A program made the translations under genes and the position numbers. The notes under the pieces were generated by a model that ran no database searches, was not told where the DNA came from, and saw only the letters and a list, made by a program, of their open reading frames with translations. From a bacterium (GTDB lineage Bacteria > Actinomycetota > Humimicrobiia > Humimicrobiales > Humimicrobiaceae): a DNA stretch of 14,429 nt. Shown piece by piece: positions 7,539-13,238 of the stretch. The stretch's first letter is position 1; every line of letters begins with the position of its first letter. Location: assembly GCA_030611285.1 (NCBI GenBank), contig JAUWQC010000008.1:1-14429 (forward strand), in the 5' to 3' direction.

Positions 7539-8873
7539 ATGAGGGTTAAATCATTTTTTAGAAGTATTGGTAAAGTAATAGTAACCAAAGAAATTTTTGA
7601 GAATAAAATCTTATTAAGACTTCTTTATAAATATTTTCTTATAGGTATGCTTATTAGATTAATTTTTCTGCCATTTTTTTTCCAAAGAGATTTGTTATCA
7701 ACTTATCAAAGAGCAGCACAGACTGTTTTTGGAGGTAATTTAGGTTCTGACTTTCAGCAGTTTATAATGAATTCTATTCATTCAATTTATTTATTTATAA
7801 TAAAATCTATTTTACCAATAGTTGGTGAATATTCTGAAATACTACTTCAAACTGATACCTGGTCTTCCTGGGTTAATTTTATTAGTAGTGAAAATGTCTT
7901 CATAGTTATATCTCTATTTAAGGTACTATACCTTATATTTGATATTTTATGCATGTTCCTTGTTATGCGGCTTTTATTTGACGATGAACCGGAAAAGAGG
8001 CTAAAAGTTTTCAAACTTTGGGTTTTAAATCCTTTTGTGATATTCATACTTTATATATTCGCAAGACATGATATTATAGGGATTTTTTTAACTCTTGTTG
8101 CTCTACTTCTGGCAAAGTATAAAAGGAAGTACTGGGCAATTTTTGTTCTGGCTCTTGCTGTAGCGGCCAGGTTTTTCCCTATCATGATTCTTCCTATTTT
8201 AATTTTTTACTTAGCAGATAAGAAGAAAGATTATATTATTTTATTTCCAGTGGGTATCTCAGGTCTTATTGCAGTTGAGATATTCTCATACTTTTATTTT
8301 GGAAGAAGTGTAATATTTTCGCTTATTAATACACAACACTTTGATTACATACTTTCTTCTAAATTAGAACTGGTAATTCATGATAGAATATTTATATTTA
8401 TTGCAGTATATATAATAATTATTCTAAGCTATTTGCATATCAGGAAAAAAACATTTGATATATTTTTAAATTATTGTGCCATTATTTACTTGATGTATGT
8501 GAGTATATGCTATTTTCATCCTCAATATCTTTTGTGGGTTGTGCCTTTCTTGATTTTAATTTTTGTTAGAAAAAAAGTACTTTACAGGTATCACTGGGTT
8601 CAGTTTGCTTTACTTATGGTTATATTAATATATTGGGGAGATCTTGTAACAAAATTTGTTCTAGCCCCAATAGACCCAAAATACTTTATTTATTTAACAG
8701 GTCCTATACCAATTATAAATAGATTTTATAGTCCTTCCAAGTTTGTAAATATATTTAGAAGTGTTTTTACAGGAGTTTCTTTATGGATGATATATTTAAT
8801 ATACAAGGAGAATAAAAATATTTTATCAGGAAACTCAATAGTTGATATTAATAACAATTTAATTGAAAAATAA
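7539..8873 (+). CDS. GT-C type polytopic membrane glycosyltransferase (PIG-M/GT87-like)
   Basis: The protein has 444 residues and around ten membrane segments. The first outer loop, FFQRDLLSTYQRA (47-59), holds an acidic Asp51 where GT-C enzymes place the catalytic Asp. WVLNPFVIFILYIFARHD (161-178) and LALAVAARFFPIMILPILIF (204-223) resemble the conserved core of mannosyltransferase-like GT-C proteins. YFHPQYLLWVVPF (325-337) is the late motif common to the GT87/DUF2029 group. Such enzymes use polyprenyl-phosphate sugars and act on the outer membrane face, which would complement the nucleotide-sugar enzymes upstream. The Shine-Dalgarno sequence is weak; another ATG at 7534 is out of frame. 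The exact subfamily, sugar and acceptor are uncertain. Confidence 0.75.
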   Translation: MRVKSFFRSIGKVIVTKEIFENKILLRLLYKYFLIGMLIRLIFLPFFFQRDLLSTYQRAAQTVFGGNLGSDFQQFIMNSIHSIYLFIIKSILPIVGEYSEILLQTDTWSSWVNFISSENVFIVISLFKVLYLIFDILCMFLVMRLLFDDEPEKRLKVFKLWVLNPFVIFILYIFARHDIIGIFLTLVALLLAKYKRKYWAIFVLALAVAARFFPIMILPILIFYLADKKKDYIILFPVGISGLIAVEIFSYFYFGRSVIFSLINTQHFDYILSSKLELVIHDRIFIFIAVYIIIILSYLHIRKKTFDIFLNYCAIIYLMYVSICYFHPQYLLWVVPFLILIFVRKKVLYRYHWVQFALLMVILIYWGDLVTKFVLAPIDPKYFIYLTGPIPIINRFYSPSKFVNIFRSVFTGVSLWMIYLIYKENKNILSGNSIVDINNNLIEK

Positions 8874-8874
8874 T

Positions 8875-9594
8875 ATGTATAGATATATGAAAATTTTTAA
8901 ACTAATTCTGATATTTTTGTTATTATTTTCAATTGTAATAATTGGTACTGGGTGTAACGGAATATTTTTTATTCCAGGGGCTAGTTATGGATATTACATA
9001 TGGGAGGATAGTGAAGATAATATTCATATTGCCTGGAGCATAGATAGAAAAGAATCAGTTTTTAGTGGGTGGATTGCTACAGATGGTAAAATTAATGAAT
9101 ATAATTTATTGGGGTGGGAGGAAAATGATAGTATAAAATTATCTGAAGACTCCTGCAGGATTGAATTTAATGCCTCTCTTAATGAGAATGATTACTCAGA
9201 TGAAATTATTCTTGTTATAGATAATTATAGCTATTTAGAGTTCGATCTGAGAATAAATGACGGATATGATCTTTCCAGAATTAATATTGGAGAGTTTATA
9301 AATAATCCTAATAATAATATTTTTAGGATAGAAAAAGATTATTTTAGCCAGTTAGATAAAAAACCGTGGTACAGGGAGCATCCATTATCTGGGCTTTTTT
9401 ACAAGCTTTCAGCCAACATCATTTATAGCCTGGCATATATATTCTTATTAGGAGTAATAATTATTGAAATACTTAGAATAACTGTAATAAGAAGAAGTAG
9501 CAGATACTGGTGGTATATTGTTATTTCATATTGTGTTTTGATTTTGATAGATTCAGGAGTATATTTGTTTTTAACAAAATTAAGTTTTATTTGA
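8875..9594 (+). CDS. Unrecognised membrane-anchored protein with a lipobox-like N-terminus and two C-terminal membrane helices
   Basis: I do not recognise this family. The ATG at 8875 is one base after the TAA of the GT-C gene (TAATATG), which favours coupled translation; a TTG at 8863 inside the previous gene is less likely. The product is 239 residues. Residues 5-26 are a hydrophobic signal ending IIGTGC, with Cys27 as a possible lipid site, although Gly at -3 is atypical. Residues 40-175 are polar and look beta-rich: IWEDSEDNIHIAWSIDRK, FSGWIATDGKI, CRIEFNASLNEN and YLEFDLRINDG. Two membrane helices (about 183-201 and 213-233) close the protein. It may be an outer-face accessory protein of the glycan pathway; this rests only on context. 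It is the last gene of the plus-strand group. Confidence 0.75.
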   Translation: MYRYMKIFKLILIFLLLFSIVIIGTGCNGIFFIPGASYGYYIWEDSEDNIHIAWSIDRKESVFSGWIATDGKINEYNLLGWEENDSIKLSEDSCRIEFNASLNENDYSDEIILVIDNYSYLEFDLRINDGYDLSRINIGEFINNPNNNIFRIEKDYFSQLDKKPWYREHPLSGLFYKLSANIIYSLAYIFLLGVIIIEILRITVIRRSSRYWWYIVISYCVLILIDSGVYLFLTKLSFI

Positions 9595-9645
9595 ACAAAT
9601 TCACAAAGATAACATTAACAACATTATCTCTTGCTTGAATTAGCT

Positions 9646-11220
9646 TTATTGTTGTTGATTATAATTTTTTATTTCTGTTACATCAAAAAAGTTATAAGGC
9701 TGCCAGTAAGGTGAATAATAACACTTATCTTCTAATAGTTCATAATTCTCATCAAAATAATAGTTAAAAATTAATCTAAAAGTATTAACAGGAGTTATAG
9801 AATCATATAAAAGACTGCTACCATTTTCTGGCAGATAATATGCATTTAAAATAAATGTACTTTCCCGGAGCATTTCTGCAGTTGGGTCAAGCCATCCAAT
9901 ATTGGCAGGATCTGTTCTATCGCTATGAGGGTCACCAAGTGTTGATCGTGCCCCATGGTCTGCTTGAAGTATTATAATTGGGGGGACTTCTGATTTTGAT
10001 AAAATTTCTTCAATAAGAATTTCAAGCTTGCTATTGACAAAAATTAACTGATTCAAGTATTTTTCCCTGTCCCAATATGCATCTAATTTATATTCAACTT
10101 CAGAAATAAGTTCACCATTAGCATCAAAGAAAAATGGGGGATGAGGAGACATTATGTGTGCGAAAATATATTTTGGTCCATCTATTTGGTGTACTTTAGC
10201 AAGATTTGAAAAAGAATATAACACTTTTTGTACACCAGAATCAACAATAATATATTTCTCAAATGGTTTTAACATAGTTGTTTGAATCAGTGATATATTA
10301 AATTCATTAAACCTATTAACTCGAATGCTTATATCTGCATTTCTGTTTCTATCTGTTGGACCCCAACCTGAACTATTAAGGTGAACAAACTTATACCCTT
10401 TTGAGTGTAAGAATTTCCAAACCTTGTTAGTTGTAATCATCTGGTAGGGCACTGTCCTATCATCTGACTTGAGTCCTACGTCTTCACTTAGATAATTAAT
10501 ATATTCCATATTAAGTGATGATGCTAAGGACAAGTAGCTCCAGGGATAATTGCACCGGCTTTTAGAAGCTACATAAAAACCTTTTTCAGTTAAGAAATTG
10601 ATAAATTCATGATTATCGTAATCATAAAATTCTTTCAGAGAACTTTCCCCAGCGTAACCATCAAGAATTATATAATAAATATCCGGTAACTCAGTCAGGC
10701 TTTCGGATATAACAGCTTCTCCATCTTGTAATACTATACTGCTGTCTTCTTGTATATCTCTTGTTTTAAACTTATAGAATCCAATATTTACAAGAGAAAA
10801 TAAAACCAGGACAATAGCTATCACATTTAAAATATTACTGAAGTTATGTAAATCTTTTTTTGTTTTAATAATAAAGTAAGCACCTAAAATAAATAATATA
10901 AGCCAGACAGCAAGCAGGTATCTATGCCCGCCAATTATGAAATTACCTATTTTAAAGCCCTTTATCGGATCATAAATGCGGCCATAAGAGAAAAATAAGA
11001 CTAAAAATATAGATACAACAATTCCTGCTTTTCTGCTATCCTTTTTAAGGATTAACCATAACAGTACCATTGCAATAATCGTAAAACCTATCATAATAGC
11101 TATTAGCATTAAGATTTCAGAAAATGAAACTATTGAAAGTTGCCCAATATTATGAGAGTAAAGAAATAAAATAGGAAATATAGCAAATAGAATTGGATGA
11201 ATAATAAATGTCTTTTTCAT
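9646..11220 (-). CDS. Membrane-bound alkaline-phosphatase-superfamily (sulfatase-like) enzyme
   Basis: The protein has 524 residues. The N-terminal 150 hold five membrane helices (about 8-24, 33-57, 66-79, 97-118, 130-147). The outer domain begins LPDIYYIILDGYAGESS (178-194), where Asp187 is the first metal ligand. DNHEFINFLTEKGFYVASKS (202-221) and NYPWSYLSLASSLNM (224-238) follow, then SPHPPFFF (358-365, His360), and ADHGAR (420-425) with metal ligands Asp421 and His422. The layout matches the sulfatase-like hydrolase/transferase group, related to lipid A phosphoethanolamine and glycerol-phosphate transferases. The usual nucleophile Thr or Ser would be Ser228 in this reading. It may add or remove a phosphate or sulfate ester on surface glycan or lipid; direction and substrate are unknown. 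It starts 7 bases after the methyltransferase stop and is the last of three genes. Confidence 0.82.
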   Translation of the reverse strand: MKKTFIIHPILFAIFPILFLYSHNIGQLSIVSFSEILMLIAIMIGFTIIAMVLLWLILKKDSRKAGIVVSIFLVLFFSYGRIYDPIKGFKIGNFIIGGHRYLLAVWLILFILGAYFIIKTKKDLHNFSNILNVIAIVLVLFSLVNIGFYKFKTRDIQEDSSIVLQDGEAVISESLTELPDIYYIILDGYAGESSLKEFYDYDNHEFINFLTEKGFYVASKSRCNYPWSYLSLASSLNMEYINYLSEDVGLKSDDRTVPYQMITTNKVWKFLHSKGYKFVHLNSSGWGPTDRNRNADISIRVNRFNEFNISLIQTTMLKPFEKYIIVDSGVQKVLYSFSNLAKVHQIDGPKYIFAHIMSPHPPFFFDANGELISEVEYKLDAYWDREKYLNQLIFVNSKLEILIEEILSKSEVPPIIILQADHGARSTLGDPHSDRTDPANIGWLDPTAEMLRESTFILNAYYLPENGSSLLYDSITPVNTFRLIFNYYFDENYELLEDKCYYSPYWQPYNFFDVTEIKNYNQQQ

Positions 11221-11227
11221 AAATATT

Positions 11228-12619
11228 TTAACTCTTTCTATTCTTCATTAGATACATGGTCCTTTTAGAATCCTTAATATTCTCAACACTGTTTATGATA
11301 AAATATCTTTTAAATTCAATCTCAAAGTCTTGCCGTGTATAATCAGGAAAGATATCTTCTCTTGTTGATAGAAGTCTCTGGACCTGAGAATCGTCCTTGG
11401 GAACAAATTCAATAATAAGCGATTTGCAGACTTGACTGAAGAAGTATGCAATTTTACCTATTGGTAGATTATTTGAAATAGCTAAATGATGTATTAGAGC
11501 AAATGCAAAGGCTGTGTCTGCTGGACCACGCTGTATCAGCGAAATTCTTTCGGTATTTTCCCAGCCTATACCAGGGCTTGGATTGGTTAAATCGAGCAGT
11601 AATGGAAGAATATACTCTTCATTATTTTTAACACTTTGAAGATAATTTTTCTGGACAGCAGCTGGATCAATATCAAAAGAAATAGTTAGCATTTTTTTAT
11701 CACTTGCAATTCGGCTGAACAGACCATCATTTGCTCCAATATCCCAGACAATTCCTGGATTTGTCTTATCTAAAAAATCAGCTACAATCTTCTTTTTATG
11801 ATCAATTGCTGCTGGAGAATAGTTAGTATCCTCATAATAATCAGCCCATTCTGTACCTTTAGCTTTCCAGTCCATTTTGCGGGTAGCAGATTCTAAATTA
11901 TCTATAAGACCCATGAAAGACAGGCGGCTTATTTTATGTCCACCTATTTTTACTGCTTTGTCAGCATAGTGTTTTTGACTTTTAGCGTGAAGATGAATAT
12001 GGGAAAGAAGTGAAACCTTAAAATTAGTACTGGATGGAAGAAGCGAGCTTGCCAGATCTAATGGTATCCCATCTATATAAATTCTAAATAATTGATTTAA
12101 TCTTATATCTCTATAGCTCATTAATGCCAGAGGTGCAATAAAGTGTTGGCAGGACTGTCTGTAGGCAACCCATGGTTGTCCTTCATGATATTTTTCAAAA
12201 GAAAGTGTATCAATAAAAGTTGGTTTTCCTTTAACGAATTGTATATTATAGGCACTACAGTCTTTTAAAGTCATTTCAAAGTCCAGAGCTATTTTCTGGA
12301 TCTTAAAAGTGGTCAGTGCTGCATCTTTTAATTGAGCGAAGCACCATTCATATGGGTGTGATATAAATGGTACAGGCTCGGGTTTTATTATCTTATATGC
12401 TTTATCAGGTTCTGGACCCGAGATGTCGGTCTCTATATGAGGAATGAGTAAACCTGCATCTACAAGAGTCTTGTAAAGACCAGAATTCATAAGATAGTCG
12501 TAATTTTCTTTATATGTCTTATTTATCTGACGGTAAATCTGGTCATCTATATAAAAAAGAAATCCGCTTGGGTCTCTGAAAGAGCTTGGTTCAATTTTGT
12601 TAGCGTTTATCTTTTGCAT
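11228..12619 (-). CDS. NoeA-like protein: kinase-like N-terminal part plus class I SAM methyltransferase
   Basis: The protein has 463 residues and no membrane segment, so it should be cytoplasmic. The C-terminal part is a class I methyltransferase: VWDIGANDGLF (291-301) is the SAM-binding motif I, SFDIDPAAV (314-322) carries the acidic residue at the end of strand two, and FALIHHLAI (373-381) is the motif IV region. The N-terminal part (15-200) holds PYEWCFAQLKDAALTT (89-104), LKDCSAYNIQF (118-128) and GKPTFIDTLSFE (131-142). Asp120-x4-Asn125 followed by Asp137 copies the catalytic-loop and metal spacing of protein-kinase/aminoglycoside-kinase folds. I recall similar proteins annotated as nodulation protein NoeA-like methyltransferases. 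Target unknown, perhaps a glycan precursor or lipid carrier. Its first 20 bases overlap the upstream small gene. Confidence 0.8.
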   Translation of the reverse strand: MQKINANKIEPSSFRDPSGFLFYIDDQIYRQINKTYKENYDYLMNSGLYKTLVDAGLLIPHIETDISGPEPDKAYKIIKPEPVPFISHPYEWCFAQLKDAALTTFKIQKIALDFEMTLKDCSAYNIQFVKGKPTFIDTLSFEKYHEGQPWVAYRQSCQHFIAPLALMSYRDIRLNQLFRIYIDGIPLDLASSLLPSSTNFKVSLLSHIHLHAKSQKHYADKAVKIGGHKISRLSFMGLIDNLESATRKMDWKAKGTEWADYYEDTNYSPAAIDHKKKIVADFLDKTNPGIVWDIGANDGLFSRIASDKKMLTISFDIDPAAVQKNYLQSVKNNEEYILPLLLDLTNPSPGIGWENTERISLIQRGPADTAFAFALIHHLAISNNLPIGKIAYFFSQVCKSLIIEFVPKDDSQVQRLLSTREDIFPDYTRQDFEIEFKRYFIINSVENIKDSKRTMYLMKNRKS

Positions 12620-12836
12620 TTATTTTCTTTCTACTGAATAGTTTCTTAAAGAAACTATAAATCCTGCGCCAGAATATCTTAATTCCAAATGCTCCTCCTA
12701 ATGCAATAGCTATGATTATCTGAATCATATAACTACCAGTTCCGGCATCAAGGTATGCATAAAGCATGTTAGGAGTTATAAAATAAAATAGGGCTATAAA
12801 ACCAAGAGCAGTTAAAAAGGTTTTAAAATATTTCAT
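12600..12836 (-). CDS. Small membrane protein with YLDAGTGS motif
   Basis: This 78-residue protein starts with a signal-like or first membrane helix (about 5-27), followed by the motif AYLDAGTGSYMIQ (27-39), a second helix (about 38-54) and a strongly basic tail (FFKKLFSRKKINAKDKR). I recognise YLDPGTGS-type small proteins as a widespread group of unknown function, often near glycan genes; here Pro is replaced by Ala. A Shine-Dalgarno GGAG (12845-12842) lies 5 bases before the ATG, and the extended -10 promoter is about 26 bases upstream. It is the first gene of the three-gene minus-strand operon and overlaps the methyltransferase start by 20 bases, so the two are probably translated together. 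It may be a membrane tether or subunit for its partners (inference). Confidence 0.8.
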   Translation of the reverse strand: MKYFKTFLTALGFIALFYFITPNMLYAYLDAGTGSYMIQIIIAIALGGAFGIKIFWRRIYSFFKKLFSRKKINAKDKR

Positions 12837-12858
12837 AGAAACTCCATTTCTTGAATAA

Positions 12859-12873
12859 ATAAATTATAACAAA
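12859..12873 (-). promoter_or_regulatory. Extended -10 promoter of the minus-strand operon
   Basis: Read on the minus strand the sequence is TTTGTTATAATTTAT, with TATAAT at 12868-12863 preceded by TG and one spacer base. No good -35 is visible, as is usual for extended -10 promoters. Transcription would begin near 12856, leaving about 20 bases that include the GGAG ribosome site before the ATG at 12836. The 15 bases are identical to those at 995-1009. Confidence 0.5.
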
Positions 12874-12924
12874 TAAGTGCATGAAAGCCCTTTTACTTAA
12901 TTTGTTTTATGTATTTTCACTGTA

Positions 12925-12953
12925 TTGTCACTTTAATAATATAATAGTATAAA
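12925..12953 (+). promoter_or_regulatory. Sigma70-like promoter candidate, plus strand
   Basis: TTGTCA (12925-12930) and TATAAA (12948-12953) are 17 bases apart, each one base off consensus. A transcript would start near 12960, at the foot of the hairpin at 12955-13001, and run toward the small ORF at 13107. The region is very AT-rich, so chance matches are common. Confidence 0.35.
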
Positions 12954-12954
12954 T

Positions 12955-13001
12955 AATAAAAGACTACTCTAAATAATTAATTTAACAGAGTAGATTTTAT
13001 T
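12955..13001. terminator. Long hairpin, possible bidirectional terminator
   Basis: AATAAAA (12955-12961) pairs with TTTTATT (12995-13001), and CTACTCT (12964-12970) pairs with AGAGTAG (12987-12993), separated by a 2x1 internal loop. The 16-base loop can itself form a 4-base-pair AAAT/ATTT stem. Either strand ends in a T-rich stretch after the inner stem. For the minus strand it would end transcripts of the large membrane protein gene (stop at 13201) before the promoter at 12873. It could instead be a 5' stabilising stem of a plus-strand transcript from 12960. Confidence 0.45.
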
Positions 13002-13014
13002 AGGCATATATTAT

Positions 13015-13050
13015 AGCAAAAATATTTTTATATTAAACTAGTTTTTTGCT
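13015..13050. repeat. Inverted repeat, 8-base arms
   Basis: AGCAAAAA (13015-13022) is complementary to TTTTTGCT (13043-13050) across a 20-base AT-rich loop. It lies between the first hairpin and the second plus-strand promoter candidate, whose -35 overlaps its right arm. Its function is unknown; the arm is mostly A/T, so chance is possible. Confidence 0.4.
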
Positions 13051-13074
13051 TAATAAAATTCGTTTTTATATAAT
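13046..13074 (+). promoter_or_regulatory. Promoter candidate for the 43-residue ORF
   Basis: TTGCTT (13046-13051) and a perfect TATAAT (13069-13074) are 17 bases apart. A transcript from about 13081 would carry GAGG (13091-13094) and the ATG at 13107. Confidence 0.35.
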
Positions 13075-13106
13075 AGGTTAAATATTTTTTGAGGTAAATG
13101 AATTAA

Positions 13107-13238
13107 ATGAGGAAGTTTATTCTAAAAAATAAAATAAGAATATTAGCAACTTTTTCCTTTATAATTCCTTTTATTATTTATCTACTAACCCACTATTGTT
13201 CTATCCTTTTATTTCTATTTCAATATCATCAGAGTTAA
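13107..13238 (+). CDS. Small hydrophobic ORF, 43 residues; possible gene remnant or small membrane peptide
   Basis: The translation begins MRKFILKNKIRILATFSF and is followed by a hydrophobic run (IIPFIIYLLTHY) and a hydrophobic end (SILLFLFQYHQS), that is, a basic N-terminus and one or two membrane spans. GAGG lies 12 bases upstream, and a two-codon ATG-AAT-TAA (13098-13106) sits directly before the start in the same frame. The last 38 bases overlap the 3' end of the minus-strand gene ending at 13201. The N-terminal 28 residues look like the beginning of a large DUF2723/GT-C type membrane protein (basic start, then PFIIYLLT), so it may be the broken head of a second copy. A small regulatory or toxic membrane peptide is the alternative. 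Neither is shown by sequence alone. Confidence 0.4.
   Translation: MRKFILKNKIRILATFSFIIPFIIYLLTHYCSILLFLFQYHQS

Noticed and set aside
7847..8047. 66-codon open frame on the minus strand
   Set aside because: It is antisense to the GT-C gene, which has clear membrane-protein content in its own frame.
8863..8874. TTG at 8863 as the start of the unrecognised membrane-anchored protein
   Set aside because: The ATG at 8875 directly follows the previous stop (TAATATG), and no ribosome site favours the TTG.
9607..9629. AGATAA / TTATCT inverted repeat between the convergent genes as a terminator
   Set aside because: The stem is only six mostly A/T pairs with an 11-base loop and no T-run; too weak to call.
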